Source: Mesorhizobium sp. WSM2240 (GTDB lineage: Bacteria; Pseudomonadota; Alphaproteobacteria; Rhizobiales; Rhizobiaceae). Taken from it: a DNA stretch of 64,000 nucleotides. The stretch spans positions 1,798,001 to 1,862,000 of the forward strand of contig NZ_CP159253.1 in assembly GCF_040438645.1 (NCBI RefSeq), written 5' to 3'. Under the pieces are notes generated by a model, which was given only the letters and a program-made list of their open reading frames with translations, was not told the DNA's origin and searched no databases. Shown here piece by piece: positions 19,469 through 28,046 of this stretch; the first letter of the stretch is position 1; each line of letters begins with the position of its first letter. The position numbers and the translations under genes are program-made.

Positions 19469-19723
19469 ATGTTCGATTTCGTTTCGGGGCTGATTACCAT
19501 GGGTTTCGTGGTCGCCGGCCTGTTCTTCCTCCGCTTCTGGCGGCGCACAGGAGACCAATTGTTCGCAGCCTTCGCCCTCGCGTTCTGGATACTGGCGGCC
19601 AACCAGGCGCTACTCGTCTTCGTGCGGATCCCGATCGAGGAGCGCAGCTGGATCTATCTGCTTCGCCTAGGCGCCTTCACCCTGATACTTGCAGCCGTAA
19701 TCGCGAAGAACCGACGCGCCTAG
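19469..19723 (+). CDS. small membrane protein, DUF5985-like, second of a pair
   Basis: 84 residues with three predicted helices and the loop FFLRFWRRTGDQLFAAFALAFWILAANQ. It is related in layout to the preceding protein, so the two may form a heteromer. TAGGAG ending at 19463 gives a good ribosome-binding site, and the gap to the upstream gene is eight bases. It ends two bases before the convergent lyase gene. Function unknown. Confidence 0.75.
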   Translation: MFDFVSGLITMGFVVAGLFFLRFWRRTGDQLFAAFALAFWILAANQALLVFVRIPIEERSWIYLLRLGAFTLILAAVIAKNRRA

Positions 19724-19725
19724 GC

Positions 19726-20898
19726 TCAAATAGCCGCAGCGGCTGCCAGCCCCCGAGCGATATCGGCTTTCAGGTCCTCGACGTTTTCGAGCCCGATCTG
19801 CAACCGGATGATCGGGCCTTCATATGGGCCCTTGGCGATGGTGCGGTCGGCGAGCGAAACGTGCACCGCAAGGCTTTCGTAACCGCCCCAGGAATAGCCG
19901 AGCCCGAAAATCCTGAGCGCGTCGAGGAAGGCGTGCGCCTGTTTCACTCCGCCGCCAGCCAGAACCACCGAGAATATGCCGCTCGAACCGCAGAAATCGC
20001 GCTTCCAGAGCGCGTGCCCGGGATGGCTCTCCAGCGCCGGGTGCAGGACGCAGGCGACGCCAGCCTGCGTCTCCAGCCAGCACGCAATGTTGATCGCACT
20101 GTCCTGGTGCCGTTCCAGGCGAACGCCCATGGTGCGCAAGCCCCGCAGCACCTGATAGACATCGTCGGGACCGGCGCAGCAGCCGAGCGTGATGAATCCC
20201 TCATGCAGTTTCGGCCAGCATTCGGCATTGGCCGAAACCGTGCCGAGCAGCACGTCGGAATGGCCGGCCGGGTATTTGGTCGCTGCGTGGATCGAAATGT
20301 CGACGCCATGATCGAGCGGCTTGAAATAGAGCGGCGTCGCCCAAGTGTTGTCCATCATCACAACCGCGCCGCCGGCACGCGCTGCCTTAGCGATGGCGGG
20401 AATATCCTGCATTTCGAAGGTGTTCGAGGCTGGCGATTCAGTGAACACGACTTTCGTGTTCGGCTTCATCAGCGCCGCGATGCCCGCACCGACATGCGGG
20501 TCGTAATACTCGACCTCGATGCCGAGGCGCTTCAGCATGGTGTCGGCAAAATTGCGTGTCGGAAAATAGATGGAATCGACGATCAGCACATGGTCGCCGA
20601 CCGACAGGAAAGCCAGCAGCGGAACCGTTACAGCGGCAAGCCCTGAGGGGACAATGATGGTGCCTGCCGAACCTTCGAGCCCATCGATCGCCTCGGCGAG
20701 CGCGTCGCTGGTCGGCGTGCCGCGTGTGCCGTAGGTGTATTTCTGCGAACGCGCCGCCATTGTCGCCGCATCGGGAAACAGCACGGTCGAGGCATGCACG
20801 ACAGGCGGATTGACGAAGCCGAAATAATCGCGCGGGTCATTGCCGGCATGCGCCAGCCGCGTGTGGATGCCCATGGTGTCGAAATCGCGTCCGGCCAT
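19726..20898 (-). CDS. metC: cystathionine beta-lyase, Cys/Met-metabolism PLP enzyme
   Basis: 390 residues, fold type I PLP enzyme. Visible features: SQKYTYGTRGTPTSDALAEAI, the phosphate-binding SGLAAVTVP region, the cofactor Asp in MMDNTWATPLYFKPLDHGVDISIH, and the Schiff-base Lys in ATKYPAGHSD. It cleaves cystathionine to homocysteine, pyruvate and ammonia; a gamma-lyase or related specificity cannot be excluded. Start at ATG 20898 is supported by AGGGA six bases upstream; a longer frame to 20958 is less likely. Divergent from aapJ across a ~400-base region with a palindrome. Confidence 0.85.
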   Translation of the reverse strand: MAGRDFDTMGIHTRLAHAGNDPRDYFGFVNPPVVHASTVLFPDAATMAARSQKYTYGTRGTPTSDALAEAIDGLEGSAGTIIVPSGLAAVTVPLLAFLSVGDHVLIVDSIYFPTRNFADTMLKRLGIEVEYYDPHVGAGIAALMKPNTKVVFTESPASNTFEMQDIPAIAKAARAGGAVVMMDNTWATPLYFKPLDHGVDISIHAATKYPAGHSDVLLGTVSANAECWPKLHEGFITLGCCAGPDDVYQVLRGLRTMGVRLERHQDSAINIACWLETQAGVACVLHPALESHPGHALWKRDFCGSSGIFSVVLAGGGVKQAHAFLDALRIFGLGYSWGGYESLAVHVSLADRTIAKGPYEGPIIRLQIGLENVEDLKADIARGLAAAAAI

Positions 20899-21295
20899 CT
20901 TGGTCCCTGCTATTCTGATGAAGTCCAAACGCATAGAGCGGCGCGGTAGCGGACGCAACCGGACAGGCGGCAGGCCCGGTAGAAGTCGTCTCGGCCAGAG
21001 CGGCTATTTGCCGGTCGAGCCCAATTCGCGTCAAACCGGTTGCCTGGCGGCCATTTCATGGCCAATTGGCCTAACAAATGGTCATTTTTGGCTCAGGATT
21101 TTCAAACTCTTGCCGATTCCGTCATTCCACTTGACCTCACTAAAATAATCGCCTTCGATGCAGTTCGTGAACGGGAGCGCAGTGGCAACGCAGCAGGCGG
21201 GGCGACGTTTCGGAAGTGGGCCGAGACGGCAATGCTGCTTTCGCACGAAAAAAAACAGGGATTTGATCCCGAACAACAGAAAAGGGTTAGTGGGT
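20899..21295. other. divergent intergenic region metC-aapJ
   Basis: About 400 bases with no gene. It contains the nested palindrome at 21051-21081 and an AT-rich stretch near 21130-21150 (TTGACC then TAAAATAAT with non-standard spacing). AAAGGG precedes the aapJ ATG. No riboswitch was recognised. Confidence 0.5.
21051..21081. promoter_or_regulatory. nested palindrome, candidate operator between metC and aapJ
   Basis: A perfect 12-bp palindrome GGCCAATTGGCC at 21060-21071 is flanked by CCATTT on the left and its complement AAATGG on the right. The spacers are 3 and 4 bases. The site lies ~150 bases from metC and ~215 from aapJ, so either gene could be its target. The regulator is unknown. Confidence 0.4.
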
Positions 21296-22324
21296 ATGAA
21301 ACACACTGTGAAAGTCATTCTCGGCGCGGCCGCGCTCGGAATGGCGGCCTCGGCCGCTTCCGCCGCCACGCTTGACGATGTCAAGGCGAAGGGATTCGTC
21401 CAATGCGGCGTCAACACCGCGCTGGCGGGCTTTTCGGCGCCGAACGACAAGGGCGAATGGACCGGTTTCGACGTCGATCTCTGTCGCGCGGTTGCGGCTG
21501 CCGTCTTTGGCGATCCGACCAAGGTGAAATTCACCCCGACCAACGCCAAGGAGCGTTTCACCGCGCTACAATCCGGAGAGATTGACCTTCTCTCCCGCAA
21601 CACGACCTGGACGCTGAGCCGCGACACCTCGCTCGGATTCAACTTTGCCGGCGTCAACTACTACGACGGCCAGGGCTTCATGATCAACGCCAAGAAGCTG
21701 CCCGGCGTGAACTCCGCCCTGCAGCTTTCCGGCGCTTCGGTATGCGTTCAGACCGGCACGACGACCGAACTCAACCTCGCCGACTATTTCAAGGCCAATA
21801 ACCTCGAATACAATCCGGTGGTGTTCGAGAAGCTCGAGGAAGTCAATGCCGCCTATGATTCCGGACGCTGCGACGCCTACACGACCGACCAATCGGGTCT
21901 CTACTCGATTCGCCTGACGCTGGCTTCTCCGGACGATCACGTTGTCTTGCCTGAGATCATCTCAAAGGAGCCACTCGGCCCCGCCGTCCGTCAGGGCGAC
22001 GACCAATGGCTCGACATCGTGAAGTGGACGCTCTATGCGATGATCCTTGCCGAGGAGCACGGCATCACACAGGCGAATGTCGACGAGATGAAGAATTCGC
22101 CGAATCCCGACATCAAGCGCATTCTGGGCCAGGAAGCCGATTCCAAGCTCGGCACCGACCTCGGCCTTAGCAATGATTGGGTCGTCAACATCATCAAGGG
22201 CGTCGGCAACTACGGCGAGAGCTTCGAGCGCAACATCGGACAGGACAGCCCGCTCAAGATCGCTCGCGGCCTGAACGCGCTGTGGACCAAGGGTGGACTC
22301 CAATACGCGATGCCAATCCGCTGA
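21296..22324 (+). CDS. aapJ: general L-amino acid ABC transporter, periplasmic binding protein
   Basis: 342 residues. A signal peptide covers residues 1-23 (MKHTVKVILGAAALGMAASA then a cleavage-like ASA-AT). The mature part has the amino-acid-binding fold signature (KAKGFVQCGVN, GFDVDLCRAVAAAVF, RFTALQSGEIDLLSRNTTWTLSRD), as in Rhizobium AapJ. It delivers many L-amino acids to AapQM. First gene of aapJQMP. A 26-base stem-loop separates it from aapQ, as often seen after highly expressed binding-protein genes. Confidence 0.96.
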   Translation: MKHTVKVILGAAALGMAASAASAATLDDVKAKGFVQCGVNTALAGFSAPNDKGEWTGFDVDLCRAVAAAVFGDPTKVKFTPTNAKERFTALQSGEIDLLSRNTTWTLSRDTSLGFNFAGVNYYDGQGFMINAKKLPGVNSALQLSGASVCVQTGTTTELNLADYFKANNLEYNPVVFEKLEEVNAAYDSGRCDAYTTDQSGLYSIRLTLASPDDHVVLPEIISKEPLGPAVRQGDDQWLDIVKWTLYAMILAEEHGITQANVDEMKNSPNPDIKRILGQEADSKLGTDLGLSNDWVVNIIKGVGNYGESFERNIGQDSPLKIARGLNALWTKGGLQYAMPIR

Positions 22325-22343
22325 GTTGAGTAAACTTGGCGAT

Positions 22344-22369
22344 CCGGAAGGCGGAAATCCGCCTTCCGG
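22344..22369 (+). terminator. intercistronic stem-loop between aapJ and aapQ
   Basis: CCGGAAGGCGG and CCGCCTTCCGG form a perfect 11-bp stem with an AAAT loop, 20 bases after the aapJ stop. No T-run follows. It probably stabilises or partially terminates the transcript so that the binding protein is made in excess. Confidence 0.7.
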
Positions 22370-22390
22370 TCTCCGTGCAAAGGAGACAAT

Positions 22391-23638
22391 ATGGCTTCGC
22401 AGGATGTAGCCGGGCGGGCTGAGAGCTCACTCGCATCGTATGTGAATGATCCGAAGATCCGCGGGATCGTCTATCAGATTCTGCTTTTCGCTGCTCTTGT
22501 GTTCTTCGTTTACTGGGTCGTCGGCAACACGGTCGAGAATCTCAGACGCTCGAACATAGCGTCCGGTTTTGCGTTCCTGAACGGTCGCAGCGGTTTCGAT
22601 ATCAGTCAAAGCCTGATCTCATTCTCTTCCGACTCGCGCTACTCACGCGCATTGGTCGTAGGACTTCTCAACACTCTGCTCGTAGCCGCGGTCGGTATCG
22701 TGACGGCGTCGATCATCGGCTTCATCGTCGGCGTCGGGCGGCTCTCCAGGAACTGGCTGATCCGCAAGCTCTGCATGGTTTATGTCGAGGTGTTCCGGAA
22801 CATTCCGCCGCTGCTCGTCATCTTCTTCTGGTATTTCGGCGTAATCTCCGTGCTGCCGGCGCCGCGTGACAGCATCGCGCTCGGCATTCCGCTGGGTTTC
22901 GAGACCTCGCGCGGCCATTTCGGGCTGGATTATTTTCTGAGCTTCGGCTCGTATCTCAACAATCGCGGTTTCTTCCTGCCTAAGACGATGTGGGGCGAGG
23001 GCGCCTGGCTCATAGCCGCCGCAATCGTCGTCGCGATCGCCATGATCTGGTTCGTCGCCCGTAAGGCGCGCCAGCGGCAGGAAGCGACCGGGCAGCAATT
23101 TCCGGTTTTCTGGACTTCGGCAGCATTGCTCATAGGCCTGCCGCTCTTGGCCTTCGCGCTGGCCGGCTTTCCGCTGACGCTGGAGTTCCCGACACCCTCG
23201 ACCTTCAACTTGGTCGGCGGTTTCCAGGTGAAGCCGGAGTTCCTGGCGCTCTACCTCGCTCTATCGTTCTATACCGCGGCGTTCATTGCCGAGATCGTAC
23301 GAGCCGGCATTCTAGGTGTCAGCAAAGGCCAGACGGAAGCGTCCTACGCGCTCGGCCTGCGCTCGGGGCAGGCGCTGCGGCTGGTCATCATTCCGCAGGC
23401 GATGCGCATCATCATTCCCCCACTGACCAGTCAATACCTCAACCTGACCAAGAACTCGTCGCTGGCCATCGCGATAGGCTATCCCGACCTTGTGGCTATC
23501 GGCGGGACCATCCTTAACCAGACCGGCCAGTCGATCGAGATTGTCGCCATATGGATGGTTGTCTATCTCGGCCTCAGCCTTGCGACATCCGCCTTCATGA
23601 ACTGGTTCAATGCCAAAATGGCGCTGGTCGAGAGGTAG
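22391..23638 (+). CDS. aapQ: general L-amino acid ABC transporter permease AapQ
   Basis: 415 residues, inner membrane. The protein has an N-terminal helix, a large extra-helix region typical of AapQ/BztB, and the HisM-type EAA loop [44 protein letters not shown]. Perfect AGGAGA at 22381-22386. Works with AapM as the heterodimeric channel. aapM follows after four bases. Confidence 0.95.
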   Translation: MASQDVAGRAESSLASYVNDPKIRGIVYQILLFAALVFFVYWVVGNTVENLRRSNIASGFAFLNGRSGFDISQSLISFSSDSRYSRALVVGLLNTLLVAAVGIVTASIIGFIVGVGRLSRNWLIRKLCMVYVEVFRNIPPLLVIFFWYFGVISVLPAPRDSIALGIPLGFETSRGHFGLDYFLSFGSYLNNRGFFLPKTMWGEGAWLIAAAIVVAIAMIWFVARKARQRQEATGQQFPVFWTSAALLIGLPLLAFALAGFPLTLEFPTPSTFNLVGGFQVKPEFLALYLALSFYTAAFIAEIVRAGILGVSKGQTEASYALGLRSGQALRLVIIPQAMRIIIPPLTSQYLNLTKNSSLAIAIGYPDLVAIGGTILNQTGQSIEIVAIWMVVYLGLSLATSAFMNWFNAKMALVER

Positions 23639-23642
23639 GATC

Positions 23643-24800
23643 ATGCAGGAACACGATCTCTCCTACGTCCGTGCCGAAATGGTGAATGCGCAGGCCGCGC
23701 CCGCCGGCGAGCGCGGCCTCGTTCGCTGGCTGCGCATCAATCTGTTCGCTACGCCGGCCGACGCTGTCATGACGCTGATCGGTCTCGTTGTCGTGGCGCT
23801 GGCGCTGCCGCCGCTCGTCAACTGGCTGTTCATAAGCGCGCAATGGACCGGCCCCGACCGCAGCGTCTGCGCCACTATCTCGCAGGGCGGCCTGCAGCCG
23901 GATGGCTGGTCCGGCGCCTGCTGGGCGTTTATCAACGCCAAGTTCGAACAGTTCATGGTCGGCCGCTACACGATCTCGGAGCGCTGGCGCGTATGGCTGG
24001 TGGCCATCATGTTCGTGGCCTTGCTCGTCCCGCTGATGATCCCGCGCGCTCCCCACAAGGGATTGAACGCCATCGTGCTTTTCGGCGTCTTTCCGATCGT
24101 CGCGTTCGTCCTGCTTGTCGGCGGCGTGTTTGGCCTGCCCTATGTCGAAACGCAGCTCTGGGGCGGTCTGATGGTCACGCTGGTCCTGTCCTTCGTCGGC
24201 ATCGCCGTGTCGTTGCCGCTCGGGATAGTCTTGGCGCTTGGCCGGCGCTCGAGGCTGCCGGTGGTCAAGATGATCTGCGTCATCTTCATCGAAGCTATAC
24301 GCGGCGTGCCCCTGGTGACCGTGCTGTTCATGGCAAGCGTCATGCTGCCTCTGTTCCTGCCAGCCGGCATGACCTTCGACAAGTTCCTGCGGGCGCTGAT
24401 CGGAGTGGCGATGTTCGCTTCGGCCTACATGGCGGAGGTCGTCCGCGGCGGACTGCAGGCCATCCCGAAAGGTCAGTACGAAGGCGCCGATTCCCTCGGC
24501 CTCAGCTACTGGCAAAAGACCGGGCTGATCATCCTGCCGCAGGCGCTGAAGCTCGTCATCCCCGGCATCGTCAACACCTTCATCGGCCTGTTTAAGGACA
24601 CCAGCCTCGTCTACATCATCGGAATGTTCGACCTGCTCGGCATCGTCCGGCAGAATTTCGCCGACGCCACCTGGGCGTCCGCTCAGACGCCGATGAGTGG
24701 ATTGGTCTTTTCGGGTTTCGTGTTCTGGGTGTTCTGCTTCGGCATGTCGCGCTATTCTATGTACATAGAACGCCGGCTCGATACCGGCCACAAACGATAG
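23643..24800 (+). CDS. aapM: general L-amino acid ABC transporter permease AapM
   Basis: 385 residues, inner membrane. EAA loop [46 protein letters not shown] is diagnostic of polar amino-acid permeases. The N-terminal ~150 residues carry the extra helices seen in AapM/BztC. ATG 23643 is chosen over 23610, which lies within aapQ. Partner of AapQ and AapP. Confidence 0.95.
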   Translation: MQEHDLSYVRAEMVNAQAAPAGERGLVRWLRINLFATPADAVMTLIGLVVVALALPPLVNWLFISAQWTGPDRSVCATISQGGLQPDGWSGACWAFINAKFEQFMVGRYTISERWRVWLVAIMFVALLVPLMIPRAPHKGLNAIVLFGVFPIVAFVLLVGGVFGLPYVETQLWGGLMVTLVLSFVGIAVSLPLGIVLALGRRSRLPVVKMICVIFIEAIRGVPLVTVLFMASVMLPLFLPAGMTFDKFLRALIGVAMFASAYMAEVVRGGLQAIPKGQYEGADSLGLSYWQKTGLIILPQALKLVIPGIVNTFIGLFKDTSLVYIIGMFDLLGIVRQNFADATWASAQTPMSGLVFSGFVFWVFCFGMSRYSMYIERRLDTGHKR

Positions 24801-24820
24801 AAAAACAAGGGGAACGGCCG

Positions 24821-25624
24821 ATGGCCACAGAAAACGCTGTAAGCGCCGAAGACATCAGGGTCGACGCCGCCAAGATGCACATCTCGGAGACGGATGTCGC
24901 CATCGACATCGTCAACATGCACAAATGGTACGGCGATTTCCATGTCTTGAAGGACATCAATCTGAGGGTGATGCGCGGCGAGCGCATCGTCGTCTGCGGA
25001 CCTTCCGGTTCGGGCAAATCGACGATGATCCGCTGCATCAACCGTTTGGAAGAGCACCAGAAGGGCAAGATCATCGTCGACGGCAAGGAACTCACCAATG
25101 ATCTGAAGAAGATCGATGAGGTCCGCCGCGAAGTCGGCATGGTGTTCCAGCACTTTAACCTGTTTCCGCACCTGACGATCCTCGAAAACTGCACGCTGGC
25201 GCCGATCTGGGTGCGCAAGACGCCGAAGAGGCAGGCCGAAGAGATCGCCATGCATTTCCTGACGCGGGTGAAGATCCCCGAGCAGGCCCACAAATATCCG
25301 GGTCAGCTTTCGGGCGGCCAGCAGCAGCGCGTCGCCATTGCGCGTTCGCTCTGCATGAACCCACGCATCATGCTGTTCGACGAGCCGACTTCGGCGCTCG
25401 ATCCCGAAATGATCAAGGAAGTGCTCGAAACCATGGTCGGCCTCGCCGAGGAGGGCATGACCATGATCTGCGTGACACACGAAATGGGATTTGCCCGCAA
25501 GGTTGCGAACCGGGTGATCTTCATGGATCAGGGTCAGATCGTCGAGCAGAACACGCCGAGCCAGTTCTTCGACAACCCGCAGCACGAGCGCACGAAACTG
25601 TTCCTGAGCCAGATACTGCATTAG
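24821..25624 (+). CDS. aapP: general L-amino acid ABC transporter ATPase AapP
   Basis: 267 residues. Walker [11 protein letters not shown]-loop [12 protein letters not shown], signature [15 protein letters not shown], Walker [15 protein letters not shown] and the H-loop CVTHEMGFA are all intact. It drives amino-acid uptake through AapQM. AGGGGAA precedes the ATG. An N-terminal ~25-residue extension precedes the usual ABC start, as in other AapP proteins. Last gene of the operon. Confidence 0.96.
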   Translation: MATENAVSAEDIRVDAAKMHISETDVAIDIVNMHKWYGDFHVLKDINLRVMRGERIVVCGPSGSGKSTMIRCINRLEEHQKGKIIVDGKELTNDLKKIDEVRREVGMVFQHFNLFPHLTILENCTLAPIWVRKTPKRQAEEIAMHFLTRVKIPEQAHKYPGQLSGGQQQRVAIARSLCMNPRIMLFDEPTSALDPEMIKEVLETMVGLAEEGMTMICVTHEMGFARKVANRVIFMDQGQIVEQNTPSQFFDNPQHERTKLFLSQILH

Positions 25625-25729
25625 CCGAACGGTTCTTCGATCGGAAGGCCGGCGCGTGAGAGCGCTGATTTTGCGCTTGCTGGCCGTCATCCAGCGGCTC
25701 GCTTCACATAGTACTTCGTCCAGGGGATT

Positions 25730-26401
25730 ATGAGAAAGATCGCAAGACGGTTCTTCCTGATGATCTTTGCCGCGGCGTTGTCGGTTGCCTTGGGGATGCT
25801 TATCCCACGCCCAATCTTTTCCGCCGCCGAAGCCGAGGGCACCGACACAACCCGGCGTATCCTGGTGCTGACCAATCCGATCCACACCGATATCGCGGTC
25901 TCCATCGATGCCTTCATCCGAGAAAAGTTTGGATTCCTGGAGCATGCCGGTGTCCCTGCCGGACACTCGGACGCCCGCTGGCTGATCTTCGGGTGGGGCG
26001 GCCGCGCCTTCTATCTGGAAACGCCGACGTGGAGCGAGTTGAAGCCGCTGCCCGTGCTCAAGGCGCTGACGCTCGACCGCTCGGTCATGCACGTCGACGT
26101 GGCGGGCGACATCGCCGAACCGCACCCGGCGGTAACTGGCTTCGACGTGAGCGAGGCCGAGTTCGTCCGGCTGATCGACTTCATCGCAGACAGCTTTGAG
26201 CGAGGAGAGGGCGGGCCGATCGTCATTGCAGGCGCCGAATACAGCTCAGATGACCGCTTCTTCGAGGCGAAGGGGTATTTCAACGCATTTTTAGGTTGCA
26301 ATACCTGGACGGCGCGAGCCTTGCGCGAAGCGGGCCTGCGGACCGGATGGTGGAACCCTCTCCCAGTGACATTGGCCGCATCGCTGCGGCTCCACAATTG
26401 A
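25730..26401 (+). CDS. DUF2459 (TIGR02117-like) protein, exported or membrane-anchored
   Basis: 223 residues. An N-terminal hydrophobic segment (about 8-30) suggests a signal anchor. The NPIHTDIAVSID motif, the WLIFGWGGRAFYLETPTWSEL stretch and the CNTWTARALREAGL end match the DUF2459 family, sometimes called urease-associated; its biochemical role is unknown. No urease genes are nearby. It is 105 bases after aapP and convergent with the FAD monooxygenase, seven bases apart. Confidence 0.8.
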   Translation: MRKIARRFFLMIFAAALSVALGMLIPRPIFSAAEAEGTDTTRRILVLTNPIHTDIAVSIDAFIREKFGFLEHAGVPAGHSDARWLIFGWGGRAFYLETPTWSELKPLPVLKALTLDRSVMHVDVAGDIAEPHPAVTGFDVSEAEFVRLIDFIADSFERGEGGPIVIAGAEYSSDDRFFEAKGYFNAFLGCNTWTARALREAGLRTGWWNPLPVTLAASLRLHN

Positions 26402-26408
26402 CCAAGGA

Positions 26409-27626
26409 CTACAGTTCCGGCGGCTCCCAGCCGTAGAGCCAGTCGAGGTCGACAGCGAGTTTTTCGGGCGGGCGGGTCTTCAGCACGAGGTTGCGCGCGA
26501 GCGCAACCGGCCCCGATGCGTGCCAGGCAAAACGGTTGAAGGCGCCGCGCCGCGCGACTTTTTCGACGCGCGGGCGTCGCTCGGCTTCCCATCTGGAAAG
26601 CGCGCTCGCGAGATCGCCCGGAGCAGCGGCGACGTTGGCGGCCAGTGTCCAGGCGTCCTCGATGGCCATCGCAGCCCCTTGGGCGGCGAACGGCGTCATC
26701 GCATGCGCTGCGTCGCCGATCAGGGCCACGCCGTCGGGCAAGGTCCATGGCGGTCGACGGTCGACCGTATGGATGGGCCAAGCTGTCCAAGGCCCGGCTT
26801 CGTCGGCAAGCCGGGCGAGCGCCGGCGCGGTGGTGCGCATCGCGTGCCGCAGCGGTGCCACGTCCACAGCGCCGGCCCGGTTGTCGGCAAGCCCGTCGCT
26901 CGCCGTGAAGGCAGCGAGGTTGATTGCCGCGCCTCCGCGTACAGGATAGGCGATCAGGTGGAAGCCGCTGTGGAGGAAGGCGACCACCGCTTCGGGACTA
27001 GCCGCTTCGCGCAGCGCCCGGCCGGCGGCGCTGTCGGCAGGCAGGGTGGTTCGCCAGGCGACTTCCCCCGAATAGCGGCTCTCGCGCGGCGTGCCCAAAA
27101 ACGCCCGGACCGCTGATCGGACGCCGTCGGCCCCGACAAGCAGCAAACCGCCTGCTTCGGTGCGGCCAGCCTCACCGGCGATCGTCGCTGCGACGCCGAC
27201 GCTTGATTGCGCAACGCCGGTTATGGCCGCGCCCGTTACCAAGCAGATGCTGGGTGTTTCGAGCACCCGTGAAAGCAAGGTGTTTTGCAGGTCTGCGCGG
27301 TGAAGCGCGAGATAGGGCGCGCGCCAGCGCTTTTCGGCGGCCTCGCCAAGCGGCACCCGGGCAAGTTCGGCGAGCGTGCGGCCATCGCGCAAGAGAACGG
27401 CGCTCGGCCGCACTGCGGTTTTCAGCAACGCCGGCAGCACGCCGAGCCGGTCGAGGATGCGGGTCGCATTGGGCGAGAGCTGGAGGCCGGCGCCGACTTC
27501 TTCCAGCTGCGGCGCACGTTCAAACACCTGGACGGAAAAGCCGCGCGACGCGAAAGCCAGCGCGGCGGCAAGCCCGGCGATGCCTGCGCCGGCAACGATG
27601 ATGTCAGCGGGGCGTGCGCCGTTCAC
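26409..27626 (-). CDS. FAD-dependent monooxygenase, salicylate hydroxylase-like
   Basis: 405 residues, class A flavoprotein monooxygenase. FAD motif VAGAGIAGLAAALAFASRG near residue 12, the DG fingerprint (GADGVRSAVRAFLG) in the middle, and the GD motif ALIGDAAHAMTPFAAQGAAMAIEDA near residue 295. These enzymes hydroxylate aromatic or heterocyclic substrates with NAD(P)H. No ring-cleavage gene is nearby, so the substrate is open. It lies 19 bases after the small zinc-finger gene on the same strand. Confidence 0.87.
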   Translation of the reverse strand: MNGARPADIIVAGAGIAGLAAALAFASRGFSVQVFERAPQLEEVGAGLQLSPNATRILDRLGVLPALLKTAVRPSAVLLRDGRTLAELARVPLGEAAEKRWRAPYLALHRADLQNTLLSRVLETPSICLVTGAAITGVAQSSVGVAATIAGEAGRTEAGGLLLVGADGVRSAVRAFLGTPRESRYSGEVAWRTTLPADSAAGRALREAASPEAVVAFLHSGFHLIAYPVRGGAAINLAAFTASDGLADNRAGAVDVAPLRHAMRTTAPALARLADEAGPWTAWPIHTVDRRPPWTLPDGVALIGDAAHAMTPFAAQGAAMAIEDAWTLAANVAAAPGDLASALSRWEAERRPRVEKVARRGAFNRFAWHASGPVALARNLVLKTRPPEKLAVDLDWLYGWEPPEL

Positions 27627-27646
27627 CGGACGGCCAAGTGGCCCGA

Positions 27647-27889
27647 TCAGGCGGCGCGATGATAAAAACTGCCTTCCGGTCGGGTCTCATCGGCCTTCAG
27701 CGTCTTGTTGAACCGAAAGAGCGTGGAGCAGTAGGGGCAGACCTTTTCGTCGTCGCTACCCATGTCCAGGAACACGTGCGGATGGTCGAAGGGCGGGTTG
27801 GCGCCGACGCACATGAATTCCTTGACGCCGATTTCGATGACGGGATGGCCCGCATCGTTCTGGAAGTGGGGAATGGTGCCGCCGGCCAT
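27647..27889 (-). CDS. zinc-finger domain protein (zf-CHCC, NDUFS6-like)
   Basis: 80 residues. Potential zinc ligands are Cys and His in FMCVGANPPFDHPHVFLDMG and the pair CPYCS. The arrangement matches the short alphaproteobacterial relatives of the complex I NDUFS6 subunit. Start at 27889 has AGGAGA in front; a longer frame to 27961 is unlikely. Probably the first gene of a pair with the FAD monooxygenase, although the spacing alone does not prove a link. Confidence 0.85.
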   Translation of the reverse strand: MAGGTIPHFQNDAGHPVIEIGVKEFMCVGANPPFDHPHVFLDMGSDDEKVCPYCSTLFRFNKTLKADETRPEGSFYHRAA

Positions 27890-28046
27890 CGTCGTCTCCT
27901 GTCGCTTGCGCGTCGCGTCATAGCAAGCGCTTGCAGCATAGCCAATCCGTTTGCAAGCCATGTGAAATCAAACTGTCGCAAAAGCCTGTCAGAAGCTAAG
28001 CTGAGCCGGATAACGGCCGAGAAGCGATGAAGGGCAGCGGCAAACA

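Noticed and set aside
27973..27990. Possible PHO box upstream of ppk1 (CTGTC...CTGTC)
   Set aside because: The two CTGTC half-sites are 13 bases apart instead of the 11 required for PhoB, and the flanking A/T positions do not fit.
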